Below, one piece after another: positions 26,776 through 34,756 of a stretch of 64,000 bases of DNA; position 1 is the first letter of the stretch; every line of letters starts with the position of its first letter. The notes under the pieces are model-generated. The model worked only from the letters and a program-made list of their open reading frames with translations. It made no database searches and was not told where the DNA came from. The translations under genes were made by a program, and so were the position numbers. Source of the stretch: Cellulomonas flavigena DSM 20109 (GTDB lineage: Bacteria > Actinomycetota > Actinomycetes > Actinomycetales > Cellulomonadaceae). The stretch covers positions 4,030,001 through 4,094,000 of the forward strand of contig NC_014151.1 of the NCBI RefSeq assembly GCF_000092865.1, given 5' to 3'.

Positions 26776-27408
26776 TCAGAGCTGCGCCAGGAGGGTCTCC
26801 ATGGTGCTGATCTCGGCGGTCTGGTCGTCGACGATCTTCTGAGCGAGCTCCAGCGCGTCAGGGTTGTCCCCGTCCGCCTGCTCGGTCTCGGCCATCTCGA
26901 TGGCGCCCCGGTGGTGGTCGATCATGAGCTCGAGGAACCGCGTGTCGAACTCGGTGCCGGACAACGAGCTGAGCTCGGACATGACGTCTTCGTGGTTCAT
27001 GCCCTCCATGTCCATGCCGCCATGGTCCATCCCGTCCATGCCGTCCATCCCGTCGGCGACAGGCTCCTCGCCCCACGACTCGAGCCATCCGGCCATCAGC
27101 TCGATCTCCGGACCCTGCGCTGCCGCGATGCGCTCACCGAGATCCTGGACCTCCGGCGTCGCGGCCTTCCCCGCCGCGAGCTGCGCCATCTCGATCGCGC
27201 CGTCGTGGTGCACGATCATCATCTGCGCGAACGTCGTGTCGGAGTCGTTGTGCGTGGACTCGCCGGCCGACGCCTCGGCGTTGGCCACCGTCTTCTGACC
27301 TGTGGGGCTCGGGTCTGCACCGTTCCCGGTCGAGCAGGCCGCGATGCTGAGAGTCAGTGCGGCGGCCGCAACGGTGGCGACGATCTGGCGTCGTGCGCGG
27401 TTCTTCAT
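26776..27408 (-). CDS. DUF305 lipoprotein
   Basis: 210 aa. A signal peptide ends in the lipobox SIAAC, so it should be lipid-anchored outside the membrane. Two DUF305 repeats each contain the metal-type motif: MMIVHHDGAIEMAQ and LMIDHHRGAIEMAE. Between them is a Met/Asp/Gly/His-rich linker (DGMDGMDGMDHGGMDMEGM). DUF305 proteins often accompany copper genes; copper binding is inferred. It is the last gene of the five-gene minus-strand operon starting at 29531. Confidence 0.88.
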   Translation of the reverse strand: MKNRARRQIVATVAAAALTLSIAACSTGNGADPSPTGQKTVANAEASAGESTHNDSDTTFAQMMIVHHDGAIEMAQLAAGKAATPEVQDLGERIAAAQGPEIELMAGWLESWGEEPVADGMDGMDGMDHGGMDMEGMNHEDVMSELSSLSGTEFDTRFLELMIDHHRGAIEMAETEQADGDNPDALELAQKIVDDQTAEISTMETLLAQL

Positions 27409-27456
27409 GGGTCTCCTGGTGGATGGGTGGTGCGGTAGCCCGGTGTGGGGTGAGAC

Positions 27457-27603
27457 CTAGGCTGCGTGTGTGCTCGTGCAGCAGGCTCCCGGAGCTTCCT
27501 GCACGGCCTTCGACGCACCGCCGCAGCAGCCGTCGGTCGTGGTGTCAGCGGTAGGCGAGGTCGTCGTGACGTCGGCAGGTGTCGTGTCCTTGCAGCAGGT
27601 CAT
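27457..27603 (-). CDS. 48-aa Cys-pair peptide
   Basis: ATG 27603 is preceded by GGAG at a good distance; the stop is at 27457-27459. The peptide has three adjacent Cys pairs (MTCCKD, GCCGGA, ACCTST) separated by Thr/Ser/Asp-rich linkers. It has no signal peptide and no family that I recognise. Six Cys in 48 residues suggests soft-metal binding, like a metallothionein, or a thiol substrate of the adjoining TlpA/CcdA system. It sits inside the operon, 48 bp before DUF305. Confidence 0.65.
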   Translation of the reverse strand: MTCCKDTTPADVTTTSPTADTTTDGCCGGASKAVQEAPGACCTSTHAA

Positions 27604-27659
27604 GGTGAAGCTCCGTTTCCGGTAGGGGTGATGCGTGTCGGTGAAGGGGGTTCGCAGCG

Positions 27660-28286
27660 TCAGAGTCGGCTCGTGACCTCCTTCAGCAGGTCGGCGGGGT
27701 CGAGCCACATGGACGGGTAGTCCCCGAACCAGGTCTGTGTGCCATCGGGGTCGATGAGGACGAAGCCGTGGCCCGGCAAGCCCTCGTGCATCCCTGTCCC
27801 CAGGACGCCGTAGGCCTCGGAGACGGTTCCGTCGTCGAGGAGGAAGGGTGCCTCCACGCCGAGGCGCAGGCGGTCGGCGTTGATCTGCTCGGCGGTGTTC
27901 ATCACGATCGGCAGGACGGTGATGCCGGCCTCCGCGAACCCGGGGTGCTGCTCGATCTTCTGCATCTGGACGAGGCACGAGTCGCAGCCTGCGCCCTCGT
28001 TGAAGTAGAGCACCACGGGGGAACCCGCGAAGTCCGACAGGGAGACCGTGGTGCCGTCCGAGACCGGGAGCGTGAAGCCAGGGGCGGTGCGTTCCGTGCT
28101 CGACTCGACCGGCCGGGCGCTGAGGAGAGCCGCCACCACCACGCCGAGGATCGCGAGGAGCGAGATGCCCCAGATGGTCCAGCTGCGGACCTGACGTCGG
28201 CGTGCGCCGGCTTGCTGCTGCCGGATCTCCTGCAGCGCGAGCTGACGATCGTGCTGCAGGCGCCGTGTGGCGCTGGCGGAGGTCAT
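27660..28286 (-). CDS. Membrane-anchored TlpA/redoxin-type thiol protein
   Basis: 208 aa. A basic cytoplasmic segment (1-35), one membrane span (about 36-57), then a redoxin/AhpC-TSA fold with PGFTLPVSDG, the active site GCDSC (CxxC) and DPDGTQTWF. Such proteins reduce or form disulphides on the outer face of the membrane and are fed by CcdA. Its start overlaps the stop of the CcdA-like gene at 28286. Confidence 0.85.
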   Translation of the reverse strand: MTSASATRRLQHDRQLALQEIRQQQAGARRRQVRSWTIWGISLLAILGVVVAALLSARPVESSTERTAPGFTLPVSDGTTVSLSDFAGSPVVLYFNEGAGCDSCLVQMQKIEQHPGFAEAGITVLPIVMNTAEQINADRLRLGVEAPFLLDDGTVSEAYGVLGTGMHEGLPGHGFVLIDPDGTQTWFGDYPSMWLDPADLLKEVTSRL

Positions 28287-29236
28287 CAGTGGGTCCTCTC
28301 CTCAGTCGGTGCGGTGTGGCAGGTGGGTGCGTCCGGCAGCGTGTCCGCCGTCGCGAGCGGGTCCGGCGTCGCTGTGCGTCGGCGCTCGGAGAGCGTCGCC
28401 CAGACGAACACCGCGGCCACGGCGAGGAGCCCGAGCCCTAGGAGCGGTTCGGGGACTGGGGACAGCCACTGCTGGACGTTCCCGAAGACGTCGGTCAGGA
28501 CGCGGCTCGCGGAGTCCTGGACGGCGGAGCCACCGGTCATCTCGGTGCTTCCTGCCAGGCCGATGACGAAGCCACCCATCACGGCGAAGCCGACCGCCAC
28601 CGCAATGTTGACGGTGTTCGTGACGAGCGTTCGCCCGGCGACGCGGATGCGCACCAGCTTGGCGCGCAGGAGCTTCTTCTCCCGCAGGCGGGCCTTGTCC
28701 CAGACCAGTGCCATCACGAAGAGCGGGAAGACCATCCCGAAGACGTACGCGAGGCCCAGGAGCAGTCCACCGCCGGGTGATCCGGAAAGGACCGAGAGCG
28801 TCATCACCCCGGCGAGCACGGGTGCGCAACAGCTCGACGCGATGCCGGAGAACACCCCGAGCGCGAAGAAGCTCGCCGTGTCGCCGGCGGTGGTGTCCGG
28901 TGCGCGGAGGAACGACGGCAGCGACCACATCCGCCCGGACAGTGCGAGCCCGGCCAGTGCGAGCATCAGCACGCCGCCGGCGTAGTACAGCGGCGCGTGG
29001 TACTGAGCGATCGCGCCGGCGATCAGACCCATGCCGAGCGTGATGGGCACCAGGACCAGTGCCAGCCCGGCGGCGAACACGAACGTGAGCGGCAGCAGGC
29101 GCCAGCGGCTGTTCTTGATGGCCCCCGCCAGGTAGCTCGGTGCGAGGAACACGATGCAGCACGGGGCGAACAGGGCGACGCCTCCGGCGAGGAACGCCGC
29201 CAGGATGCTCCCGGTGGTCAGCAGCTCGGAACCCAT
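28286..29236 (-). CDS. CcdA/DsbD-type transmembrane electron carrier
   Basis: 316 aa from ATG 29236; a longer start at 29263 is possible. It has six or more hydrophobic segments and the two redox Cys sites of the family, FAPCC (near residue 23) and SSCCAPV (near 135). It moves electrons from cytoplasmic thioredoxin or glutaredoxin to extracytoplasmic thiol proteins such as the TlpA-like partner. The Arg-rich region and C-terminal tail are cytoplasmic. Confidence 0.85.
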   Translation of the reverse strand: MGSELLTTGSILAAFLAGGVALFAPCCIVFLAPSYLAGAIKNSRWRLLPLTFVFAAGLALVLVPITLGMGLIAGAIAQYHAPLYYAGGVLMLALAGLALSGRMWSLPSFLRAPDTTAGDTASFFALGVFSGIASSCCAPVLAGVMTLSVLSGSPGGGLLLGLAYVFGMVFPLFVMALVWDKARLREKKLLRAKLVRIRVAGRTLVTNTVNIAVAVGFAVMGGFVIGLAGSTEMTGGSAVQDSASRVLTDVFGNVQQWLSPVPEPLLGLGLLAVAAVFVWATLSERRRTATPDPLATADTLPDAPTCHTAPTEERTH

Positions 29237-29237
29237 C

Positions 29238-29531
29238 TCACACCGCCCCAGTAGTCGTCGCACCGGTGCGGGCCTGCAACGCCCGGGCGAGCTTCTTGCG
29301 CGGCAGCCGGCCGGAGCTGAAGAACGCGCCGTCCAGCAGGACGAGCGGGCTCATCGCCGGGCGGTGCAGCGCCACGAGCGTCCTTCCCTCCGCCGAGTCG
29401 ATGTCCACGGGGCGCACCTCGATGCGGTGCTCGACGGCGAGCTCGCCAAGGGCCTCCTCAGCGTCGAGGCAGAAGTGGCAGGCAGGGGCGTGCACGACGG
29501 TGACGACTGGCGGGACGATCTCGGGACGCAC
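29238..29531 (-). CDS. Glutaredoxin-like protein
   Basis: 97 aa from GTG 29531. A small thioredoxin fold with the active site ACHFC (CHFC, about 18-21), then EVRPVDIDS and SPLVLLDG in place of the cis-Pro loop. It is the first gene of the operon and lies 1 bp from the ccdA start, so it may be the cytoplasmic electron donor. Confidence 0.8.
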   Translation of the reverse strand: MRPEIVPPVVTVVHAPACHFCLDAEEALGELAVEHRIEVRPVDIDSAEGRTLVALHRPAMSPLVLLDGAFFSSGRLPRKKLARALQARTGATTTGAV

Positions 29532-29601
29532 GGTGATCTCCTGACGTGTCCTGAACTGGCACCCTGAGCCTCGCTGTGCATTCCTGCAGGGTCGGTCGCT
29601 T

Positions 29602-29623
29602 TTCCGTCAACGTTCCATGAATG
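29602..29623. promoter_or_regulatory. 11-bp tandem repeat upstream of glutaredoxin operon and regulator gene
   Basis: TTCCGTCAACG and TTCCATGAATG lie in tandem, 71 bp before the glutaredoxin-like start and 38 bp before the response-regulator start. The 11-bp period fits an OmpR/PhoB-type dimer. It is one of seven similar sites in the module, all found by eye. Confidence 0.5.
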
Positions 29624-29660
29624 TCCTGGCGGTGTGCTGTGACGACACCACAATGGGTGC

Positions 29661-30392
29661 GTGAGCACCCTGTCGAGGCCCAGCGCCTCCACGCGACGTG
29701 CCGTCGTCGTCGACGATGAGCAAGCCCTCGCACTCCTCGTCGCCGGGTACCTCGAGCGAGACGGGTTCGAGGTGCAGTTGTGCTTCGACGGTGCACAGGC
29801 GGTGGAGCTGATCCGCCAGGTGGATCCGGACGTCGTCGTGCTGGACCTGGGGCTCCCCGGGCTCGACGGCATCGAGGTTTGCCGCGGGCTGCGCACGTTC
29901 TCCGACTGCTACGTGCTCATGCTGACCGCCAGGGCCGAGGGGGTCGACACGCTCATCGGCCTCTCCGTGGGGGCAGATGACTACATGACCAAGCCGCTCA
30001 GCCCGCGTGAGCTCATGGCCCGGATCGAGGTGCTGCTCCGGCGGCCACGGCGAGCCGAGGTCACCACCCGACCCTCGGCCCCAGAGACGGTCATCAGCAT
30101 CGGCGAGCTGACCCTCGATCCGGTCGGACGAGAGGTCACGGTCGACGGTCAGCTGGCCCCGCTCACCCGGACCGAGTTCGACGTGCTGTCCGCGCTGGCA
30201 TCCCGCCCCGAGATGGTCTTCACCCGTCGGGCACTGATCGACATCGTGTGGGGTCCTGCATGGGTCGGCGACGAGCACCTCGTGGACGTGCACGTCCTGC
30301 ACGTCCGCCAGAAGCTCGGTGACAACGCTGAGCGGCAACGCTTCGTCCGCACCGTGCGCGGCGTCGGGTATCGCCTGGGTGCGGGCGAGTGA
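29661..30392 (+). CDS. OmpR/PhoB-family response regulator (orphan)
   Basis: 243 aa from GTG 29661. The receiver domain has acidic pair DDE (near 20), phosphoacceptor Asp in VVVLDLGLPG, Thr in MLTAR and Lys in MTKPLSP. The C-terminal winged helix ends in the usual VRTVRGVGYRLG. No histidine kinase gene is present nearby, so the partner is elsewhere or lost. Direct repeats upstream of its own gene and of neighbouring operons make it the best candidate for the regulator of the module. Confidence 0.9.
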   Translation: MSTLSRPSASTRRAVVVDDEQALALLVAGYLERDGFEVQLCFDGAQAVELIRQVDPDVVVLDLGLPGLDGIEVCRGLRTFSDCYVLMLTARAEGVDTLIGLSVGADDYMTKPLSPRELMARIEVLLRRPRRAEVTTRPSAPETVISIGELTLDPVGREVTVDGQLAPLTRTEFDVLSALASRPEMVFTRRALIDIVWGPAWVGDEHLVDVHVLHVRQKLGDNAERQRFVRTVRGVGYRLGAGE

Positions 30393-30460
30393 ACGCCACG
30401 GGCGCTTCTCCTGCCCTCCTGCCTATGACGTGATCTCGTCGGTGCCGAGGCCCGCGCGTC

Positions 30461-30690
30461 CTAGGGCGCCCGCGACCCGCGGGAACCCTCACCGAGGTTG
30501 CTGATCAGACGTCTATCGGTGTCCGCGTCGAGGTCGCCGGCGAGGAACCGTGCGTCGAGGCGGCCCTGTCGTCCTGAGCGACTCCGGGAAAGAGTCGAGT
30601 CACCGCCCACACGGACACGCCGAGAACGGCGACAACGCACGCGATCATGACCCAACCTGCGACTCCGCCGCTGGCGTATCACGCGCCCAT
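30461..30690 (-). pseudogene. Decayed SHOCT-type small membrane protein
   Basis: The minus strand from ATG 30690 reads MGA, a TGA where Trp is expected, then YASGGVAGWVMIACVVAVLG and a WAVTRLF end to one membrane span. After a +1/-1 shift near the AQDD codons, another frame reads LDARFLAGDLDADTDRRLIS, the SHOCT helix pair. A nonsense change and a frameshift thus separate two recognisable halves. SHOCT proteins are common next to DUF305 and copper genes. Confidence 0.6.
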
Positions 30691-30765
30691 GTCTGCTCCC
30701 AAGCCCGGGCACCAGGTGGTGCCGTGACCAGCATGGCCGCGCAGCATCAACTCCCGATCGACTCG

Positions 30766-30787
30766 GCATGAAGCCTCGATGAAGCGC
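30766..30787. promoter_or_regulatory. 11-bp tandem repeat (ATGAAGC pair)
   Basis: GCATGAAGCCT is followed directly by CGATGAAGCGC, so ATGAAGC recurs exactly 11 bp apart. It lies 76 bp before the start of the decayed SHOCT gene, the same distance as other sites of the set. Confidence 0.5.
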
Positions 30788-30883
30788 ACAGACAAGGCAG
30801 AAAGCCGGCCGGTCGCCAGGGGAGATGGCGACCGGCCGACGGCTGGTGGGGTCGAGCAGGCACGTCAGGGCCCGTACCGGGCG

Positions 30884-31669
30884 TCACGGCTCCCGTGGGA
30901 CAAGACCCGCTCCGACAGGATCCGGCGTGGGCGTGATCGGCGCCAGGGTGGTTCGGGAGCGGACGACCAGGACGATCCCGACCGCGACACTCAGCAAGGA
31001 CCACAGCTGAGGTTGCGTGAGACCGGCGACGACGGCGTCGTTGGTGCGCAGCTCCTCCACGAGCAGACGGGCCACACCGGACAGCGCCAGGTAGGCACCG
31101 AAGACCGTCTGTCCTGTCGCGTGTCTACCCAGTGCCCACAGTCCCCACGCGATGAGCACGGCAGCGATCGCCTCGTAGGCCGGTGTGGGGTGGACGGGGA
31201 CGTCAGTGGGTACCGCCCCGTCCGGGAACGTCATCGCCCACGGCAGGCTCGAGGGCTCCCCGTACGTGCCGTCACCCGAGAGCAGGCACCCGAGGCGCCC
31301 CACGCCGTACGCGAGCGTCAAGGGAACTGCCGTCGCGCCGGCGACGACTTCGAGCGGGAGACGGTGGCGCCGGATCACGACGAGCGCCGCTGCGACACCT
31401 CCGAGCAACCCGCCGTACCACGTGAACCCCATCCCACCGAAGTCGTGCAGGCTCACCGTCGGAAGCTGCTCGAACAGGTAGTACACCTTCGCGCCGATGA
31501 ACCCCCAGAACGTGGCGGACATCACGAGATCGTAAGCCGATTCGCGTTTCAGGCCCCGAGCTGTGAATGCACGTCCAAGCAGGTACGCGGCGAGCAGCGC
31601 AGCCAGCACCTTGCTCACGCCATAGGTCTGGACTTCCACGCCGAGCACGGTGAAGAGGACGGGCTGCAT
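30884..31669 (-). CDS. lgt: Prolipoprotein diacylglyceryl transferase homologue
   Basis: 261 aa with seven predicted membrane spans. Lgt adds diacylglycerol to the lipobox Cys of prolipoproteins. The chain has GFIGAKVYYL, FTWYGGLLGG and HPTPAYEA. The signature GRxGNFxNxE…G appears as GRLGCLLSGDGTYG, a variant seen in the divergent branch of the family. Because the module itself encodes lipoproteins (DUF305 and the propeller), this copy may serve them. A housekeeping lgt elsewhere is assumed. Confidence 0.85.
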   Translation of the reverse strand: MQPVLFTVLGVEVQTYGVSKVLAALLAAYLLGRAFTARGLKRESAYDLVMSATFWGFIGAKVYYLFEQLPTVSLHDFGGMGFTWYGGLLGGVAAALVVIRRHRLPLEVVAGATAVPLTLAYGVGRLGCLLSGDGTYGEPSSLPWAMTFPDGAVPTDVPVHPTPAYEAIAAVLIAWGLWALGRHATGQTVFGAYLALSGVARLLVEELRTNDAVVAGLTQPQLWSLLSVAVGIVLVVRSRTTLAPITPTPDPVGAGLVPREP

Positions 31670-31754
31670 TGCGAGACTGCTCCTCGAGTGATCCGGAAGG
31701 AGAGTGCACTCCTCCGCCCGTGTCCGGGCAGGTACACAGCATCTCGTCCGGCCG

Positions 31755-31776
31755 TCAAGGTCTCCCGGATCTTCCC
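31755..31776. promoter_or_regulatory. Candidate 11-bp tandem repeat upstream of lgt
   Basis: TCAAGGTCTCC and CGGATCTTCCC lie 86 bp before the lgt start. The match to the other sites is weaker, with a third related unit (GGAAGGTTCGA) after it. Confidence 0.3.
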
Positions 31777-31884
31777 GGAAGGTTCGATCAAGAGACGACC
31801 AGGGCGGCAGGTGTCGTGTTTCAGCGCCGAACAGTCAGCGTGCACGAGGCACCTGGGACAGCGCGGATTCCGCAGGAGTCCTGC

Positions 31885-32298
31885 TCAGCCCAGCGCCGTT
31901 TCGTGGTGGTTCGCGTGCTCCGTCGGGGAGACGTCCGGCGCCGGCGTGTCAGTTCCGGACAGGCGAGGACCGATGACGAAGGTCGACAGCGCGAACATCC
32001 CGGTGAACACGAGCAGCGCGACCGCTGGCGCCCACCAACTCGAGAAGTGCCTGCGCAACCGGATCAGGAAGGGAACTGACAACGCCAGGCCGAGTGCTCC
32101 GAACAGGATCGTCCCACCCGCTCCCGCAACCAGTGCCGTGCCCACCAGCGGCCCCACGTGGTGCAGGACGTGCGGCGCCGCACCAAAGACCGCGCCGAGG
32201 GCGCCGTTCAGAGCCGTCCACAGGGTGCGTGCGCCGGACCGGCGCCCCGTTGCGACGGGTTCGGGTGCGATGACCAGCTCTTTCGTGGCGGAATCCAT
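31885..32298 (-). CDS. Hypothetical three-span membrane protein with His-rich tail
   Basis: 137 aa from ATG 32298; ATG 32334 is an alternative. It has hydrophobic segments near 40-50, 55-80 and 92-115, with HVLHHVGPLVGTALVAGAGG at the second. The C-terminus carries EHANHHETALG. I have seen this pattern in uncharacterised proteins of actinobacterial metal-resistance loci, but no function is known. It probably forms a transcription unit with or near lgt. Confidence 0.6.
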   Translation of the reverse strand: MDSATKELVIAPEPVATGRRSGARTLWTALNGALGAVFGAAPHVLHHVGPLVGTALVAGAGGTILFGALGLALSVPFLIRLRRHFSSWWAPAVALLVFTGMFALSTFVIGPRLSGTDTPAPDVSPTEHANHHETALG

Positions 32299-32334
32299 GC
32301 GCCCAGGATCCGCGGGGCGAGCAGCAATCCCCAT

Positions 32335-32726
32335 GGAGGAACGGTCAACGCTCGATGAAGTTCCCGGTCGGGTCCACTAGAAGCACGTGCGGTACGTGCC
32401 GCCGGGACCATCGGGACCATCGCGCCTCAGAGCGACGATCCCACGCGTGGCATCCGCGTCGAGTGCGGGCATCACACCGGTGGACGCAACGGTGAGCCTC
32501 ACCGTCGGAGCATGGCTGTGCCCGTGAGCCTGCGCATAGGACCTTCGGCGCAGCGTGCGACGCGTCAAGGAATGCCCTGATGAAGGTTTCCTGAAGTTGC
32601 CGTCAAGAATGAGCCCACAGGCCTCTGACGGTCCGGGGTGGGCTTACTTTCATCTCGCTCGAGCATGCGCCCGAGAAGCGAGCTCTACTCGCCTGGCGCG
32701 GCTCCCTCCGACATGAGGAGTCGATG
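32335..32726 (+). other. Upstream region of etfBA
   Basis: About 390 bp without a gene. It holds the tandem repeat at 32579-32600. GCACGTGCGGTACGTGC (32383-32399) is a short palindrome of unknown role. Confidence 0.35.
32579..32600 (+). promoter_or_regulatory. 11-bp tandem repeat upstream of etfBA
   Basis: GATGAAGGTTT is followed directly by CCTGAAGTTGC, giving TGAAGnTT twice at an 11-bp period, with a third weaker unit (CGTCAAGAATG) after it. It lies 127 bp before the etfB start. The two units fit an OmpR-type binding site. Confidence 0.5.
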
Positions 32727-33515
32727 ATGAGGATCGTGGTGTGCGTCAAGCACGTACCTGACGTCCAGGCAGACCGGCAGTTCGGTGCGGACGGCCACGT
32801 CGACCGGACGCAGGACGACGGCACGCTCAACGAGCTCGACGAGTACGCCCTCGAGGCGGCGCTGGTGGTCGCCGAGGAGGTTGGCGGACAGGTCGTCGTC
32901 CTGACGATGGGCCCGCCCGCGGCGGAGGGCGCGGTACGGCGGGGGCTGCAGATCGGCGCCACCCAGGGTGTGCACGTGGTCGACGACGCGCTTGCCGGCT
33001 CCGACGCGTTCGCGACCGCGCACGTGCTGGCCGCAGCGATCCGCAAGATCGGTCAGGACGCTCCGGTAGACCTGGTCGTCACCGGGATGGCGTCCCTCGA
33101 CAGCCTGACGTCCGTTGTGCCGACTCTGCTGGCCGCCGAGCTCCACATCGCCGAGCTCACGCTGGCTGCCAAGGTCACGGTCGCACACGGCCTGGTGCGC
33201 ATCGAACGGGAGCTGGACGATGCGCGTGAGGTGCTCGAGGCACCGCTGCCCGCCGTCGTCAGCGTCACCGATCGCGCGAACGAACCGCGTTACCCGAGCT
33301 TCAAGGGCATCGCAGCAGCTCGAAGGACGCCAGTGACCCACTGGACGATCGCAGATCTGGCCATCGAGCCCAGTCGGGTCGGTTCGGCTGCGGCCAGGAC
33401 CCGCGTGGTCGACGCGGTCGCACGCCCGAAGCGGGAGAACCGGGTACTCATCACGGACTCCGGGGACGCCGGGATACGCCTGGCCGCCTACCTCGTCGAC
33501 AACAACCTCGCCTGA
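32727..33515 (+). CDS. etfB: Electron transfer flavoprotein, beta subunit
   Basis: 262 aa from ATG 32727, with GAGGAG at 32715-32720. EtfB begins with the typical RIVVCVKHVPD and has NELDEYALEAAL (AMP-binding region) and the later SVTDRANEPRYPSFKGIAAA, which covers the ETF-beta signature. With EtfA it carries electrons between flavoenzymes. No acyl-CoA dehydrogenase or FixCX partner lies nearby. Confidence 0.9.
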   Translation: MRIVVCVKHVPDVQADRQFGADGHVDRTQDDGTLNELDEYALEAALVVAEEVGGQVVVLTMGPPAAEGAVRRGLQIGATQGVHVVDDALAGSDAFATAHVLAAAIRKIGQDAPVDLVVTGMASLDSLTSVVPTLLAAELHIAELTLAAKVTVAHGLVRIERELDDAREVLEAPLPAVVSVTDRANEPRYPSFKGIAAARRTPVTHWTIADLAIEPSRVGSAAARTRVVDAVARPKRENRVLITDSGDAGIRLAAYLVDNNLA

Positions 33516-33527
33516 AGGAGCACCGGT

Positions 33528-34520
33528 ATGGCACTGAACGATCGGACCCACGCAGGTCCTGTCCTGGTCCTCGTCGACCACCGGGACGGGGTCGTCGCCG
33601 GCCCCACCCTCGAGCTTCTCACCGTCGCGCGATCCCTCGGGCGTGTGCACGCCCTGTGGCGCGGCGCTGCTCCAGACGGGCGCGCGATCCGCTCGCTCGG
33701 GGAGTACGGCGCCGAGGTCGTCCACCACATCGCGGCCGTGGACCCCGACGCGGAACTGTCGGCGGTCCTCGCCCACGACCTGGTGGACGTCGCGGAGAGC
33801 GGCGCGGTGAGCACGGTCCTGCTGTCCTCGACGGCCCAGCACAAGGAGGCCGCGGCGCGAGCGGCATTCGTCCTGGGAAGCGGCCTCGTCGTCGATGCGG
33901 TCGGCGTGCGACACGAACAGGACGCAAGGGTCGAGGCCACGGTGCACGCGTTTGCTGCGACGTGGGCCGTGCGTATCGACGTGGGTCACCCACGAGCCGT
34001 GATCACGCTCCGGCCCGGTGCCGTCGCCCCCGACGCCGTCCAGGAGGCTCTCTTCCCCGAGGTTCGCCCGCGCCGGCCCGAGAACTCCGTCGACCTGCGC
34101 GGGGTGCGCGTCCTCGAACGCATCGCGCACCCCTCCTCGTACGGTCCCGACCTGGCGAGCGCGCGCGTTGTCGTGGCTGGAGGACGCGGGACCGATGGTG
34201 ACTTCAGCGCGCTGCGTGAGCTCGCCGTGGCTCTCGGCGGTGCGGTCGGCTCGACGCGTGTCGCAACGGACGAGGGGTGGATCGGGACCGAGACGCAGAT
34301 CGGCCAGACCGGGGTGGCGGTAGCACCCGCCCTCTACATCGGGGCCGGAATCTCCGGAGCGGTCCACCACCGCAGCGGCATGCAGTCGGCTGGCACCATC
34401 GTCGCGATCAACACCGATCCGGAGGCACCGATCTTCGAGCTCGCCGACTTCGGGGTAGTGGGGGATCTCTTCACGGTGCTGCCCCAGCTCACCGCCGAGC
34501 TGCGACGGCTGCGGACGTGA
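33528..34520 (+). CDS. etfA: Electron transfer flavoprotein, alpha subunit
   Basis: 330 aa, 12 bp after etfB. The C-terminal FAD domain is well preserved: ALYIGAGISGAVHHRSGM, then TIVAINTDPEAPIFELADFG and VVGDLFTVLPQL. The N-terminal half has the Rossmann-like EtfA fold. The substrate-specific partner is unknown; the FprA-like reductase and polyferredoxin downstream are candidates to share electrons with it. Confidence 0.9.
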   Translation: MALNDRTHAGPVLVLVDHRDGVVAGPTLELLTVARSLGRVHALWRGAAPDGRAIRSLGEYGAEVVHHIAAVDPDAELSAVLAHDLVDVAESGAVSTVLLSSTAQHKEAAARAAFVLGSGLVVDAVGVRHEQDARVEATVHAFAATWAVRIDVGHPRAVITLRPGAVAPDAVQEALFPEVRPRRPENSVDLRGVRVLERIAHPSSYGPDLASARVVVAGGRGTDGDFSALRELAVALGGAVGSTRVATDEGWIGTETQIGQTGVAVAPALYIGAGISGAVHHRSGMQSAGTIVAINTDPEAPIFELADFGVVGDLFTVLPQLTAELRRLRT

Positions 34521-34522
34521 TC

Positions 34523-34537
34523 GGTGGCGGCGCCACC
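34523..34537 (+). terminator. Small hairpin after etfA
   Basis: GGTGGC/GCCACC, a 6-bp stem with a 3-nt loop, directly after the etfA stop and with no T-run. Confidence 0.35.
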
Positions 34538-34559
34538 CGTCATCGGTCCCGCGCTCTTC

Positions 34560-34581
34560 ATCGGACCTTGACGCGAAGTTG
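34560..34581 (+). promoter_or_regulatory. 11-bp tandem repeat upstream of the DUF3105 gene
   Basis: ATCGGACCTTG is followed directly by ACGCGAAGTTG, and the second unit matches the etfBA site (GAAGTTG). It lies 176 bp before the DUF3105 start. Confidence 0.4.
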
Positions 34582-34756
34582 ATCGTTCTTCGAGATGCGC
34601 CGGGCAGTCTCGGATCGCGTACTGATTCCCACGCGCGCACGCCACGGCAGCCTCGTCTCCGGCAGCGGGACGTTCGTGGGCGTGAGCGCTGATCCGCGTG
34701 CTGCCCCCCGACGGCGCCGCGCCCGTGGACGTCGTCGTCGGACGAAGGAGGAAGCA

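Noticed and set aside
29661..30883. Histidine kinase partner for the response regulator
   Set aside because: The sequence after the regulator holds only the decayed SHOCT gene and no H-box or ATPase motifs in any frame.
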